DNA of 64,000 nt from assembly GCF_900636365.1 (NCBI RefSeq), contig NZ_LR134266.1, forward strand, positions 62,001 to 126,000. The letters run 5' to 3'. The notes under the pieces were generated by a model. That model saw only the letters and a program-made list of their open reading frames with translations. It made no database searches and was not told the origin of the DNA. This DNA comes from Streptococcus viridans (GTDB lineage Bacteria; Bacillota; Bacilli; Lactobacillales; Streptococcaceae). The position numbers and the translations under genes are program-made. This document shows, piece after piece, positions 26,250 to 35,441 of this stretch (positions within the stretch are counted from its first letter, which is position 1; every line of letters begins with the position of its first letter).

Positions 26250-26364
26250 ACGCAGTGGTTGATTGGTATCTTTGTTCGCTCTTATAGCTCCAAAGATTAC
26301 CTAATCAACTGTGCGGGGGTGAGACAACGAACAATTTTAAAAAATTGTTCTGTCTCACTCCCAT
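26250..26364. repeat. Intergenic repeat, GCAGTGGTTGATTGG family
   Basis: This 115-bp unit is nearly identical to 51664-51778. A long stem pairs CAGTGGTTGATTGGTATCTTTG with the CAAAGAT...AATCAACTGTG arm. A second stem pairs GGGGGTGAGACA with TGTCTCACTCCC around an inner GAACAATTTT/AATTGTTC hairpin, whose bases differ between copies yet still pair. Confidence 0.85.
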
Positions 26365-26459
26365 AAAAAAAGCCACCTGATTTGGTGGCCTTTATGGGAG
26401 ATTATTATGAAAAAGTTTAGGATTTTCTATCAAACAAAGTTAGGAGGTCTTCATTTGAT
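26365..26459 (-). ncRNA. CiaR-dependent small RNA (csRNA), copy 1
   Basis: On the minus strand a CiaR site (CTTAAG-N5-TTTAAG, 26482-26498) is followed after exactly 10 bp by TATACT (26466-26471). The predicted RNA of about 95 bases includes GACCTCCTAACTTTG, which can pair with Shine-Dalgarno sequences, then CATAATAATCTCCC. It ends in the terminator stem GCCACC/GGTGGC with a T7 tail. It is clearly homologous to the RNA at 44629. Confidence 0.85.
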
Positions 26460-26481
26460 GGTATTAGTATAAATCGGAAAA

Positions 26482-26498
26482 CTTAAAGAAAGCTTAAG
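26482..26498 (-). promoter_or_regulatory. CiaR binding site
   Basis: The plus strand reads CTTAAAGAAAGCTTAAG; on the minus strand it is CTTAAG-CTTTC-TTTAAG, one base off the CiaR repeat TTTAAG-N5-TTTAAG, at the correct 10-bp distance from the -10 box. Confidence 0.85.
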
Positions 26499-26639
26499 AT
26501 ACCTTCCTGTAATTTAAAATCAGTCTTAAGACGGATGGTTTGATTTGTAGCTATCATTCGATCTCATTCTAGGTTAACTTGCATTATTGTCATAATTGTG
26601 AGAAAATAGTCTTCATCAAAGGAGGGAAAGGATAGCGAG

Positions 26640-26981
26640 ATGAGAGAGGATATCAAGATTAACGACCGTGCCCTAGCACTGGAGAAGCAATTGATTGAAA
26701 AGTTAGAGCTTGTATTTGATACAGATGTTGAGTTGGATGTCTACAACCTCGGTTTGATTTACGAGTTGGACCTGGATGAGGAAGGAACCTGCAAGGTGGT
26801 TATGACCTTTACCGATACCGCTTGTGACTGTGCGGAAAGTTTGCCTATTGAGATCGTCGCTCGTCTGAAGGAGATTGAAGGGATCGAGGATGTCAAAGTA
26901 GAAGTAACTTGGTCGCCGGCTTGGAAAATTACTCGGATCAGTCGCTACGGGCGCATCGCCCTCGGATTACCACCACGTTAA
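26640..26981 (+). CDS. DUF59/MIP18-family metal-sulfur cluster assembly factor
   Basis: A 113-residue cytoplasmic protein with the PaaD/SufT-like fold: DVELDVYNLGLIYELDLDE near the N-terminus, then the conserved TFTDTACDCAESLP region carrying Cys residues, and VEVTWSPAWKITRIS. Family members help mature Fe-S proteins. AAAGG lies 8 bases before the ATG. The convergent neighbour ilvD encodes an Fe-S enzyme, which may be coincidence. A perfect terminator follows. Confidence 0.85.
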   Translation: MREDIKINDRALALEKQLIEKLELVFDTDVELDVYNLGLIYELDLDEEGTCKVVMTFTDTACDCAESLPIEIVARLKEIEGIEDVKVEVTWSPAWKITRISRYGRIALGLPPR

Positions 26982-26987
26982 ATCAAT

Positions 26988-27024
26988 AAAACTCACTTTA
27001 CGAATTCGTAAAGTGAGTTTTTTC
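26988..27024. terminator. Bidirectional terminator between the DUF59 gene and ilvD
   Basis: A perfect 15-bp stem, AAAACTCACTTTACG / CGTAAAGTGAGTTTT, with an AATT loop and T runs on both strands. Confidence 0.95.
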
Positions 27025-27029
27025 ATATC

Positions 27030-28733
27030 TTATTGTTTACCAGACTGTTCCATATTCCAGAAGTCGGTCACGGCACCGCGTGAAGCAGAGGATACCGTGT
27101 GAGCATATTTACCTAGAACCCCGCGACTATAGAGTGGTGGCAAGGTTGTCTCAGCCTTCCGTTTCGCCAATTCTTCGTCTGAGACATGCATGGTGATTTC
27201 TTTGGTATCTTGGTCAACTGTTACCAGATCCCCTGTGTGGAGGTAGGCAATTGGGCCACCGACCTGAGCTTCAGGTGCGATGTGTCCAACAACGAGACCG
27301 TAAGTACCACCAGAGAAACGTCCGTCTGTTAAGAGGGCTACCTTATCTCCTTGGCCTTTACCAACGATCATGGATGATAAGGACAGCATTTCTGGCATAC
27401 CAGGACCACCCTTAGGACCTACGAAGCGGACAACAACAACGTCGCCATCCACGATTTCATCCGAAAGAACCGCTTCAATGGCCGCTTCTTCGGAGTCAAA
27501 GACCTTAGCAGGACCCGTGATGTTACGAACTTTCACACCTGATACTTTAGCAACCGCCCCTTCTGGAGCCAAGTTCCCTTTCAAGATGATCAATGGACCA
27601 TCCGCACGTTTCGGATTTTCAAGTGGCATGATGACTTTTTGACCCGGTGTCAAATCAGCGAAGGCTTCCAAGTTCTCAGCTACTGTTTTACCAGTACATG
27701 TGATGCGATCCCCATGAAGGAACCCATTCTTAAGAAGATATTTCATGACGGCAGGCACACCACCGACATTGTAAAGGTCTTGGAAGACATATTGACCAGA
27801 AGGTTTCAAGTCTGCCAAGTGAGGCACGCGCTCTTGGAAATCATTGAAGTCTTCAAGGGTCAAGTCCACATTGGCTGCGTGAGCAATCGCGAGCAAGTGA
27901 AGAGTCGCGTTGGTTGAACCACCCAGGGCCATGGTCACCGTAATAGCATCTTCAAAGGCTTCACGGGTCAAGATGTCAGAAGGTTTCAGTCCCATCTCCA
28001 GCATCTTCACAACTGCACGACCTGCTTCTTCGATATCCGCCTTTTTATCCGCTGATTCAGCAGGGTGAGAAGAGGAACCTGGCAAGCTCATCCCAAGAAC
28101 CTCAATCGCTGTCGCCATGGTGTTGGCCGTATACATACCACCACAGCCACCAGGGCCAGGGCAGGCATTACATTCCAGTTGCTTCACTTCTTCAGCAGTC
28201 ATGTCACCATGGTTCCATTTCCCGATCCCTTCGAAAACAGAAACCAAGTCGATATCCTTGCCGTTCAGATTACCTGGGGCAATGGTCCCACCATAAGCAA
28301 AGATCGCTGGGATATCCATATTGGCAATGGCGATCATCGAACCAGGCATGTTCTTATCACAGCCCCCGATAGCTACAAAGGCATCCACGTTGTGACCGCC
28401 CATAGCAGCTTCGATAGAGTCTGCAATGATATCACGAGAAGTCAAGGAGAAGCGCATCCCAGGCGTTCCCATAGCAATCCCATCCGCAACCGTAATGGTT
28501 CCGAATTGAACCGGCCAAGCTCCCGCATCTTTCACACCTTCTTTGGCCAATTTTCCAAAATCATGGAGGTGCATGTTACAAGGTGTGTTTTCAGCCCAAG
28601 TAGAAATCACCCCTACGATTGGTTTTTCAAAGTTTTCATCTGTCATCCCAGTTGCCCGAAGCATGGCCCGGTTAGGGGATTTGACCATACTGTCGTAGAC
28701 ACTACTGCGATGGCGTGTATCTAATTCTGTCAT
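27030..28733 (-). CDS. ilvD: Dihydroxy-acid dehydratase
   Basis: A 567-residue enzyme of branched-chain amino acid synthesis, removing water from 2,3-dihydroxy-isovalerate and its homologue. The Fe-S ligand cysteines are in ENTPCNMH (Cys52), [11 protein letters not shown] and [14 protein letters not shown]; the set of three fits the [2Fe-2S] type. GAGAGGGAA lies before the ATG and an extended -10 (TGCTATAAT) upstream. Length and motifs are normal. It stands apart from other ilv genes here. Confidence 0.97.
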   Translation of the reverse strand: MTELDTRHRSSVYDSMVKSPNRAMLRATGMTDENFEKPIVGVISTWAENTPCNMHLHDFGKLAKEGVKDAGAWPVQFGTITVADGIAMGTPGMRFSLTSRDIIADSIEAAMGGHNVDAFVAIGGCDKNMPGSMIAIANMDIPAIFAYGGTIAPGNLNGKDIDLVSVFEGIGKWNHGDMTAEEVKQLECNACPGPGGCGGMYTANTMATAIEVLGMSLPGSSSHPAESADKKADIEEAGRAVVKMLEMGLKPSDILTREAFEDAITVTMALGGSTNATLHLLAIAHAANVDLTLEDFNDFQERVPHLADLKPSGQYVFQDLYNVGGVPAVMKYLLKNGFLHGDRITCTGKTVAENLEAFADLTPGQKVIMPLENPKRADGPLIILKGNLAPEGAVAKVSGVKVRNITGPAKVFDSEEAAIEAVLSDEIVDGDVVVVRFVGPKGGPGMPEMLSLSSMIVGKGQGDKVALLTDGRFSGGTYGLVVGHIAPEAQVGGPIAYLHTGDLVTVDQDTKEITMHVSDEELAKRKAETTLPPLYSRGVLGKYAHTVSSASRGAVTDFWNMEQSGKQ

Positions 28734-28883
28734 CTAATTCCCTCTCATCGTATTTTTTATTATTATAGCACAATTTACGGCCCAACGACAGAAGAAAATT
28801 CTTGAATTTTCAGACAATTTAACAGAGTGAGGATGGAGAATAGCAGGATGAAAGAAATTATTTGAAAAAAGTTGTCAAGTAAC

Positions 28884-28912
28884 TTTACTTTACAAAAAAG
28901 TTTTGTTATACT
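28884..28912 (+). promoter_or_regulatory. Promoter of rpmF-rpmG
   Basis: TTTACT (28884-28889), a 17-bp spacer and the extended -10 TGTTATACT (28904-28912). Confidence 0.72.
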
Positions 28913-28971
28913 GTTAAAGTTGATGAAAATCAAACCTAATTGAATTTATATCTTAAAAGGAGAAAAACGAA

Positions 28972-29154
28972 ATGGCAGTACCTGCACGTCGCACATCAAA
29001 AGCGAAGAAAAACAAACGTCGTACGCACTACAAAGTAACAGCTCCATCTGTAAACTTTGACGAAGCAACTGGAGATTACTCACGTTCACACCGTGTATCA
29101 CTTAAAGGATACTATAAAGGACGTAAGATCGCTAAAGCTGCATCAGCTGAATAA
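28972..29154 (+). CDS. rpmF: 50S ribosomal protein bL32
   Basis: A 60-residue protein with the family start [20 protein letters not shown]. It lacks the two CxxC pairs found in zinc-binding bL32, so it is the zinc-independent form usual in streptococci. AAAAGGAG precedes the ATG. It is transcribed with rpmG, 15 bases downstream. Confidence 0.96.
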   Translation: MAVPARRTSKAKKNKRRTHYKVTAPSVNFDEATGDYSRSHRVSLKGYYKGRKIAKAASAE

Positions 29155-29169
29155 TAGAAGGGAGATACC

Positions 29170-29319
29170 ATGCGCGTAAATATTACACTTGAACACAAAG
29201 AATCTGGTGAACGCTTGTACCTTACTTCTAAAAACAAACGTAACACTCCAGACCGTCTTCAATTGAAGAAATACTCACCAAAACTTCGCAAACACGTTGT
29301 GTTTACAGAAGTTAAGTAG
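29170..29319 (+). CDS. rpmG: 50S ribosomal protein bL33
   Basis: A 49-residue protein ([20 protein letters not shown]...KHVVFTEVK) that is the cysteine-free version of bL33, so it needs no zinc. AAGGGAG precedes the ATG. Streptococci usually carry more than one bL33 gene; this is the copy linked to rpmF. Confidence 0.95.
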
Positions 29320-29345
29320 GGGTTCAATACGAATCAATACATAAG

Positions 29346-29375
29346 AAAAACGCTGATTTAAAGCGTTTTTTCTTT
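29346..29375 (+). terminator. Terminator after rpmG
   Basis: AAAAACGCT / AGCGTTTTT stem with a 7-base loop and more T downstream. The next 170 bases (to about 29545) hold nothing I recognise. Confidence 0.88.
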
Positions 29376-29546
29376 TTGCCAAATGCGATATATTTCACTG
29401 TATTTCAATCCAAACTCTACCTTTTTCTCTACTTTTTTGGATAAATTTCAATGAATATACTAGCTTATAGAAAGAATATTAAAAACTATGACTTTATGAA
29501 AATAAATCTTTCCCTGAAAATTTGGAATTTGAAGCGATGAACATGC

Positions 29547-29601
29547 AAAAACAACCGGAAAAGAAACAGTTCCCAACTAGTTCTTCTCTGGTTGTTTTTT
29601 T
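29547..29601. terminator. Terminator between rpmG and sdpI
   Basis: AAAACAACC and GGTTGTTTT arms, with inner GAAAAGAA/TTCTTCTC pairing, are flanked by T7 on the plus strand and a T5 run on the minus strand. Confidence 0.75.
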
Positions 29602-29604
29602 ATA

Positions 29605-30240
29605 CTAACGATTTTTCCGACTTAATTGATAAGAGTACATCATAGGGATAAACACAATGGCGAGGATGACCAGCACCAATACATAAGAAAGCGCGAATTG
29701 AAGGCCAGCTTCCAGTAGGAGGATCAAGCCTCCGAGGACCCACAACTTCCCTGCCAAGCGATGGGTTTTGTGCCAGTTATCTTCACTCTGTAAAGTCCAA
29801 GGTAGGCGGATTCCAACCGTATGGTTCACTTTTAGCTTAGGCATGTAGTTGCCCATGATCAAAAAGATGAGCCCTAGCAAAGCCGAAACAAAAACAGATG
29901 GATTGGTAGTAGAACCTAGCGCTTTGCTATAGATGAGATAGGAGACGATTAAGGAGACTATTGGAATCAACCAGTAGATTACTTTGACCATTTTCTCATT
30001 CATAGTACGGTTCTTAGGATCACGTCCGATCATAAAGATCACAAACAGATGCACCAAGAGAAGGAAAACAGGAAGACCAAACACAGCTAGTGCTTTCGAT
30101 TGGAAGTTATTGGCCTGACCAGCAGCATTAAAGTGAATCGGGATTTGGTTAGGCAATTGTGACCAAATCATCAGCCCCCAAAGCATGGGAAAAAGTATCA
30201 CCATAGAAGTTAATATCAATAGTTTTTTATTCGTTTTCAT
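29605..30240 (-). CDS. SdpI-like membrane protein
   Basis: A 211-residue membrane protein with six predicted helices. The N-terminal DUF1648 region has LPNQIPIHFNAAGQANNF; the C-terminal half has MGNYMPKLKVNHTVGIRLPW, the SdpI signature. In Bacillus, SdpI protects against the SdpC toxin and holds the repressor SdpR at the membrane. No sdpC-like toxin gene is visible nearby. It overlaps the regulator gene by 14 bases, so the two act as a pair. Confidence 0.87.
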   Translation of the reverse strand: MKTNKKLLILTSMVILFPMLWGLMIWSQLPNQIPIHFNAAGQANNFQSKALAVFGLPVFLLLVHLFVIFMIGRDPKNRTMNEKMVKVIYWLIPIVSLIVSYLIYSKALGSTTNPSVFVSALLGLIFLIMGNYMPKLKVNHTVGIRLPWTLQSEDNWHKTHRLAGKLWVLGGLILLLEAGLQFALSYVLVLVILAIVFIPMMYSYQLSRKNR

Positions 30241-30508
30241 CAGTAGAGTCTCCTTTCAAATCAACGAGCCAGACCATCAAATCCTCCAAGACAGAAGTAT
30301 TGAGTTCATAGTAGATAAAATTCTTCTCTTTTTCCTCTCGAATTAAATCTGCCTGCTTGAGTATGCTTAAATGATGGGAAATGGTCGCTCCTGCTACATC
30401 AAAGTGGCCAGCGATATCGCCAGCGGATAATTTCCCTGCCTTTAGCAGCTCTAAGATACTTCTTCTTATCGGATTCGATAAAGCTTTAAATGTTTGCGCA
30501 AAATTCAT
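30227..30508 (-). CDS. ArsR/SdpR-family repressor
   Basis: A 93-residue winged-helix regulator (FKALSNPIRRSILELLKAG, then the recognition helix DVAGATISHHLSILKQAGL-like region). It lacks the metal-binding Cys of ArsR, as SdpR does. It has its own promoter with a palindromic operator and probably represses the pair until SdpI sequesters it. The first ATG of the frame has only weak Shine-Dalgarno support (GAAGATAGAG). Confidence 0.88.
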   Translation of the reverse strand: MNFAQTFKALSNPIRRSILELLKAGKLSAGDIAGHFDVAGATISHHLSILKQADLIREEKEKNFIYYELNTSVLEDLMVWLVDLKGDSTDENE

Positions 30509-30522
30509 TCTCTATCTTCTCT

Positions 30523-30578
30523 AATCTATTTAGATTTCTTTCTAAATAGATTCTAGTACTTCCAGATAGATTTGTCAA
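30523..30578 (-). promoter_or_regulatory. sdpR promoter and operator
   Basis: On the minus strand TTGACA, a 17-bp spacer and TAGAAT (30550-30578). A perfect 12-bp inverted repeat, AATCTATTTAGA / TCTAAATAGATT with a 6-bp spacer, sits at 30523-30552 and overlaps the -10; an extra half-site, TCTAAATAGG, lies at about 30606. The layout fits autorepression. Confidence 0.85.
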
Positions 30579-30677
30579 CTCTATTTTGAAAAAATTCGAA
30601 ATAGGTCTAAATAGGATCTCCTTACGACCTGCTAGAAGGATGCTGTTGCCAGTAGGAATGTTGTTTTAGAAGACAAA

Positions 30678-30704
30678 AAACCTCTAGCCATTAGCTAGAG
30701 GTTT
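30678..30704. terminator. Terminator of the LPXTG gene
   Basis: A perfect 11-bp stem, AAACCTCTAGC / GCTAGAGGTTT, with a 5-base loop and a T6 run on the minus strand. Confidence 0.9.
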
Positions 30705-30717
30705 GATTTAGTCAGGT

Positions 30718-32424
30718 TTATTGATTTGAAAGTTTACGTTTCAATAAGATAGCGCCTGATAGAACCACTGCTCCTAGGACAATGAATCCAGTAGCTGCGA
30801 CTTCACCTGTACTTGGGAGAACTTTCTTACGACCTTTACCTTTGCCGTCGCCGGTACCTTCAGTTGTTGAAGATGATGGAGTTGGGGTTGGAGTAGTCGT
30901 CACTTTAGTAGTCGGTTCTTCGCTTGTAGTAGTTGTTGTCGTTGTTTCGCCTGTCGTAGTTGTCGTTGTTGAATCTTCTTTGGTTGTTGTAGTAGTTGAA
31001 GATGTAGTCGGTTCTTCAGTTGTAGTAGTGGTTGTTGTTGTTTCACCTGTAGTGGTTGAAGTAGTAGTCGGCTCTTCAGTCGTCGTAGTCGTTGTGGTGG
31101 TTGTAGTCGTTGTAGTCGTTGTAGTCGTGGTTGTTTCTTCCTTCGGATTGACGATCGTCTTGGTTACTGAGTGATCGGCTCCGAAATCTTCAGCATTGAC
31201 TTCTGTATCTGCAGATTTAATGCTGTAGCCTGCAGGTGCTTCTGTTTCAGTTAAGATATACTTATCTTTTAACAAAGCGCTGACAGTAATGTTCCCGTTT
31301 TCGTCGGTTACATACTCACCGATGACTTGGTTGTTCGCCTGACGTACGACCTTGAATTTCGCACCTTGAAGGGGTTGGTTGGCATCGTCTACTTTGTGGA
31401 TATTGATGGTAAATACATAACCGACACCAGAGCCACCCGCGATTTGCACAGCTGCAGCATTGGTTACTTCTTTCACCACTGTATTTTTACCTTTTAAGAT
31501 AGCATCATTTTTTAGGAGTTCACCATCTACAGGCTCGTAGTTGAGCTCAACGTCGTAAGCAATACGATACTGGTCGTTTTCAGTGATATCGCCTAAGTCA
31601 ACTACAAAGGATTGGCCGTCTTCACTAATGGTCACCTTGTGTTGGTCAGTGACATCTGTTCGGTTGCTAAATTGCCATTCACCTGATACAAAGGCAAAGG
31701 TACCTTTCAGCACCTTGATGCTACCAGGCACATAAGAAGCGTTGGAAAATTTCATGTGATCTTCAATGGTCACGCTATTGATATTTTCTCTGGTCCGGTT
31801 GACAGAAATGGTATAGGATACCTTCTTGTGATTGTCTGAATTCACCCAGCTCGTCTTTGTCAAAACTTTGGGATTCCCGTCTCCAACTCCCTTGAAGGTT
31901 ACTTTTCCGCCGACCTTAAGCTCATTGTTAATGGTGATTTCAATTGGGATTTCTCCTTTTTCAGGGTGCTTTTGGAAATCAATCCGTGCATAGAAGAAGA
32001 AGGAACCGTTAGTGTCAGAGTGTTTTTCAACATAGTCTGTATAGGTGAGGGAAATCGATTTTTTTGCAGCATCTACGGTTGCGTGAGCGATGATCTCGTT
32101 GGTATTCACATCTCGAATCTCGAAGTTATCCGAAGTAATCATTAAAGCATCTGGAACAGTCACGACCGTAGTATCCCCTGCCTTGACATTTTTTCCAGCT
32201 AAATCGTAGGTGGCATTAATTCGGAAAGTAGCCCATTGCTCCAACTCCCAAGTGAGATCTCCACCTTCGTTATTGGTGACGTTGACACTGGTAATCGTGT
32301 CCGCAAATTTTCCTGTTACCGAAACAGTCGATGTTTCAGCAGATGATCTATTCAAACCTAAAGTGAATAGGGTGGCTAGTAAACAAAGAACAAATGGGAA
32401 AATCCAAAATTTCTTTTTATCCAT
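30718..32424 (-). CDS. LPXTG-anchored adhesin with Cna-type domains and Thr-rich stalk
   Basis: A 568-residue surface protein. A signal peptide covers about residues 1-29; two Ig-like domains of the Cna/SdrG adhesin type follow (about 30-335). A CnaB-like domain with an isopeptide pattern comes next (about 337-425, from VFTINIHKVDD to LTETEAPAGYSI). A stalk of Thr runs broken by Glu/Pro/Ser (about 430-520) would be a target for O-glycosylation. The sorting signal is LPSTGE, then a hydrophobic helix and KRKLSNQ. It probably binds a host matrix protein or saliva component. The low-complexity stalk is likely to vary in length between strains. Confidence 0.92.
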   Translation of the reverse strand: MDKKKFWIFPFVLCLLATLFTLGLNRSSAETSTVSVTGKFADTITSVNVTNNEGGDLTWELEQWATFRINATYDLAGKNVKAGDTTVVTVPDALMITSDNFEIRDVNTNEIIAHATVDAAKKSISLTYTDYVEKHSDTNGSFFFYARIDFQKHPEKGEIPIEITINNELKVGGKVTFKGVGDGNPKVLTKTSWVNSDNHKKVSYTISVNRTRENINSVTIEDHMKFSNASYVPGSIKVLKGTFAFVSGEWQFSNRTDVTDQHKVTISEDGQSFVVDLGDITENDQYRIAYDVELNYEPVDGELLKNDAILKGKNTVVKEVTNAAAVQIAGGSGVGYVFTINIHKVDDANQPLQGAKFKVVRQANNQVIGEYVTDENGNITVSALLKDKYILTETEAPAGYSIKSADTEVNAEDFGADHSVTKTIVNPKEETTTTTTTTTTTTTTTTTTTEEPTTTSTTTGETTTTTTTTEEPTTSSTTTTTKEDSTTTTTTGETTTTTTTSEEPTTKVTTTPTPTPSSSTTEGTGDGKGKGRKKVLPSTGEVAATGFIVLGAVVLSGAILLKRKLSNQ

Positions 32425-32622
32425 AATTTTCTTCCTTTTTGATAAAATGGGTGTTTAATAAACAATCCTACTCGGAGTCCAAATAAGACGATCAGTAGGT
32501 TTCCAAAAGATGGAGTCGCTATTAAACGACACGGTATTGCGACAGGTTACTAGGTTGTTCGTTATGGTGCTGTTAAGAATAAAATCCTCCCTTTGTTCAA
32601 ACAATCACAAGATCGTCTTCTT
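32425..32622 (-). promoter_or_regulatory. Long 5' leader of the LPXTG gene
   Basis: The promoter at 32629-32657 (TTGAAA, 17 bp, TGC-TACAAT) gives a leader of about 200 bases. It contains AAAGGGAGGATTTTATT, an excellent ribosome binding site followed by an open frame of about 40 codons without ATG, GTG or TTG near the site, and paired tracts such as CTACTGATCG/CGAGTAG. A regulatory leader is possible. Confidence 0.5.
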
Positions 32623-32628
32623 AGATAG

Positions 32629-32657
32629 ATTGTAGCACAAAAAGCACCTTATTTCAA
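32629..32657 (-). promoter_or_regulatory. Promoter of the LPXTG gene
   Basis: On the minus strand TTGAAA, a 17-bp spacer and the extended -10 TGCTACAAT. Confidence 0.75.
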
Positions 32658-32770
32658 CAGTATAACTTTGATTGTTAAAATAAAAATGAGTATAAAATAG
32701 ATGTGTTAAATAGCTGAAAGGAGACGGCCTTGAAATAGCTTTCAAATCCCTCTTTTTGAAGCGGTAAGTA

Positions 32771-32798
32771 TTGCTTTTTCTCTAAAAAAGCGTATAAT
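32771..32798 (+). promoter_or_regulatory. asnA promoter
   Basis: TTGCTT (32771-32776), a 16-bp spacer and TATAAT (32793-32798). Confidence 0.72.
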
Positions 32799-32827
32799 CA
32801 AATTCATACTATTTAAAGGGAGTCTCT

Positions 32828-33820
32828 ATGAAGAAGAGTTTTATTCACCAGCAAGAAGAAATTTCATTCGTGAAAACAACATTTACCCAGTATTTGAAAG
32901 ATAAGCTAGAAGTTGTCGAAGTTCAAGGACCTATCTTGAGCAAGGTAGGAGATGGAATGCAGGATAACCTATCAGGTGTAGAACATCCAGTTTCCGTTAA
33001 AGTCTTACAAATTCCTAATGAAACCTATGAAGTCGTTCATTCCCTAGCGAAATGGAAACGTCATACCTTGGCGCGGTTTGGCTTTGGGGAAGGGGAAGGT
33101 CTCTTCGTCCATATGAAGGCCCTTCGTCCGGATGAGGATTCGTTGGATGCGACCCACTCAGTTTATGTCGATCAGTGGGACTGGGAGAAGGTCATTCCTA
33201 ACGGCAGCCGAAACCTTGCTTACTTGAAAGAAACGGTTGAAAAAATCTATAAGGCGATTCGTTTGACGGAGTTGGCAGTTGAAGCTCGCTATGATATTGA
33301 GTCTATCTTGCCGAAACAAATCACCTTTATCCACACAGAAGAGTTGGTAGAGCGTTACCCTGACTTGACGCCGAAAGAACGGGAAAATGCCATCACTAAA
33401 GAATATGGAGCCGTCTTTTTGATTGGGATTGGTGGCGTCTTATCAGATGGCAAACCGCATGATGGACGGGCGCCGGACTATGATGACTGGACGACAGAAA
33501 CAGAAAATGGCTACAAGGGCTTAAACGGGGATATCCTTGTTTGGAATGATAACCTAGGGGCGGCATTCGAATTATCTTCTATGGGGATTCGGGTTGATGA
33601 AGACACCCTCAAGCGCCAGATTGCTATTACAGGAGATCAAGATCGTTTAGAATTGGAATGGCACCGTGCGCTCTTGAATGGCCTCTTTCCACTAACTATC
33701 GGAGGAGGGATCGGTCAATCGCGGATGGCCATGTTCTTGCTTCGTAAGAAACATATCGGAGAAGTCCAAACCAGTGTTTGGCCGCAGGAAGTTCGCGAAC
33801 AATATGAAAATATCTTATAA
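32828..33820 (+). CDS. asnA: Aspartate-ammonia ligase
   Basis: A 330-residue ammonia-dependent asparagine synthetase, structurally a relative of class II aminoacyl-tRNA synthetases. Family motifs include [17 protein letters not shown] at the start, [14 protein letters not shown] in the middle and [17 protein letters not shown] near the end. Length is normal. AAAGGGAG precedes the ATG. A stem-loop (GAGCC...GGCTC, 33852-33881) and T run follow. Confidence 0.96.
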   Translation: MKKSFIHQQEEISFVKTTFTQYLKDKLEVVEVQGPILSKVGDGMQDNLSGVEHPVSVKVLQIPNETYEVVHSLAKWKRHTLARFGFGEGEGLFVHMKALRPDEDSLDATHSVYVDQWDWEKVIPNGSRNLAYLKETVEKIYKAIRLTELAVEARYDIESILPKQITFIHTEELVERYPDLTPKERENAITKEYGAVFLIGIGGVLSDGKPHDGRAPDYDDWTTETENGYKGLNGDILVWNDNLGAAFELSSMGIRVDEDTLKRQIAITGDQDRLELEWHRALLNGLFPLTIGGGIGQSRMAMFLLRKKHIGEVQTSVWPQEVREQYENIL

Positions 33821-33851
33821 AATAGTTGAAAGTAAAGAAACGAAAGAAATC

Positions 33852-33882
33852 GAGCCTTGCATGTGATGCGGGCTCTATTTTT
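33852..33882 (+). terminator. Terminator after asnA
   Basis: GAGCC(t)TGCAT / ATGC(g)GGCTC stem with a 3-base loop, then TATTTTTAT. Confidence 0.78.
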
Positions 33883-34009
33883 ATGGGCTGGAGAAGTTAC
33901 TTTTTCTGTTCCTGATGGGCTTGTGGTCTGATTTTATCGCTTGAGCACTGTCATGAACTGGAAATTATGATAGAATAAATAGTACAAAGCAAGCAAAGGA
34001 GTGGTGTCT

Positions 34010-35284
34010 ATGAAATTACAAAAACCAAAAGGAACCCAAGATATCCTGCCACAGGAATCCGCTAAGTGGCAATATGTAGAAGGATTTGCTCGCGAAACCT
34101 TTAAAAAATACAATTACGCAGAGATTCGCACACCTATTTTTGAACATTACGAGGTCATTAGTCGTTCGGTAGGGGATACAACGGATATTGTGACCAAGGA
34201 GATGTACGACTTCTATGATAAGGGTGATCGTCATATCACGTTGCGTCCAGAAGGGACAGCACCGGTGGTCCGCTCCTATGTTGAAAATAAACTCTTTGCA
34301 CCAGAGGTTCAAAAGCCAAGCAAGGTCTATTATATCGGCCCTATGTTCCGCTATGAGCGTCCTCAGGCTGGCCGTTTGCGTCAATTCCACCAGATTGGAG
34401 TAGAGTGTTTTGGTTCTAGCAATCCTGCAACGGACGTCGAGACGATTGCCATGGCTGACCACTTCTTCAAAGAGATCGGGATTGAAAATGTTGTCCTCCA
34501 CTTGAATACCCTTGGTAGCACAGCCAGTCGGACGGCTTATCGTCAAGCTTTGATTGACTACCTCCTTCCAATGAAGGACCAACTTTCAAAGGATAGCCAA
34601 CGTCGTTTAGAGGAAAATCCGCTCCGCGTTTTGGATTCAAAAGAAAAAGAAGACAAACAAGCGGTTGAGAATGCTCCATCTATTCTGGACTACTTGGACG
34701 AAGAAAGCCAGGCACACTTTGATGCTGTCCGGGCTATGCTAGACGGTCTAGGAATTGACTATGTCATCGACACCAACATGGTTCGTGGCCTAGACTATTA
34801 CAACCACACCATTTTCGAATTCGTGACAAAAGTCGATGGAAATGAATTGACTGTTTGTGCGGGAGGTCGTTACGATGGCTTGGTAGAATATTTTGGTGGG
34901 CCAGCAACTCCAGGATTCGGTTTCGGGATGGGACTGGAACGTCTCTTGTTGATCCTCGATAAACAAGGAGTTGAACTTCCTGTTGAGGCATCGTTGGATG
35001 TCTATGTGGCTGTTCTGGGTTCAGAAGCAGAAGTAGCCGCCTTGGAATTGGTTCAAGCTCTTCGTCGTCAAGGCTTTATCGCAGAACGTGATTACCTAGG
35101 ACGTAAGTTGAAGGCTCAGTTCAAGTCAGCTGACGTCTTTGGGGCAAAAACCATCATTGCCTTAGGTGGTAGCGAGGTTGAAAGTGGCCAAATCACCGTC
35201 AAAAATAACCAGACTCGTCAGGAAGTGACCACTTCCATCGAAGATGTAAAAAACGATTTTCAGACTATCTTGAATCAACTTTAA
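34010..35284 (+). CDS. hisS: Histidyl-tRNA synthetase
   Basis: A 424-residue class II enzyme. Motif 2 ([21 protein letters not shown]) and motif 3 ([13 protein letters not shown]) are clear, as is the histidine-binding [12 protein letters not shown]. The C-terminal anticodon domain starts near residue 325. ATG 34010 follows AAAGGAG by 9 bases; an in-frame GTG at 34001 is part of that site. I see no T-box sequence upstream. Confidence 0.97.
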   Translation: MKLQKPKGTQDILPQESAKWQYVEGFARETFKKYNYAEIRTPIFEHYEVISRSVGDTTDIVTKEMYDFYDKGDRHITLRPEGTAPVVRSYVENKLFAPEVQKPSKVYYIGPMFRYERPQAGRLRQFHQIGVECFGSSNPATDVETIAMADHFFKEIGIENVVLHLNTLGSTASRTAYRQALIDYLLPMKDQLSKDSQRRLEENPLRVLDSKEKEDKQAVENAPSILDYLDEESQAHFDAVRAMLDGLGIDYVIDTNMVRGLDYYNHTIFEFVTKVDGNELTVCAGGRYDGLVEYFGGPATPGFGFGMGLERLLLILDKQGVELPVEASLDVYVAVLGSEAEVAALELVQALRRQGFIAERDYLGRKLKAQFKSADVFGAKTIIALGGSEVESGQITVKNNQTRQEVTTSIEDVKNDFQTILNQL

Positions 35285-35289
35285 AAAGA

Positions 35290-35325
35290 AAAGACGGATG
35301 CCTAAAGGGTATCGGTCTTTTTTTA
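35290..35325 (+). terminator. Terminator after hisS
   Basis: AAAGAC-GAT-CC / GG-ATC-GTCTTT stem with small bulges and a T7 tail. Confidence 0.82.
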
Positions 35326-35441
35326 AACCACCTATCATCTCCTTGTGGAGAAAGCTGACAGTTGGGTCCATTTTTGATATACTAGTAGGGTGTGCATGTG
35401 CCCTTTAGCACTTGCAAGTCTAGTAAAGGAAAAAACAAGGT

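Noticed and set aside
26406..26471. 21-codon plus-strand frame starting MKKFRIFYQ
   Set aside because: It lies opposite the csRNA on the minus strand; the equivalent frame at the second csRNA copy is shorter and different, so conservation is at the RNA level.
28065..28724. Long plus-strand frame opposite ilvD
   Set aside because: Antisense shadow caused by codon bias; the translated product resembles nothing and lacks start signals.
29322..29332. TACGAATC near the rpmG end as a cin-box
   Set aside because: Last base differs from TACGAATA, no gene follows on that strand and a terminator comes right after.
30782..31174. Plus-strand Val-rich frame of 130 residues
   Set aside because: It is the reverse complement of the Thr-repeat stalk of the LPXTG protein (ACN read as NGT) and has no start signals.
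33821..34009. Possible T-box riboswitch before hisS
   Set aside because: No T-box core sequence and no antiterminator pairing; only the asnA terminator and an extended -10 promoter are seen.
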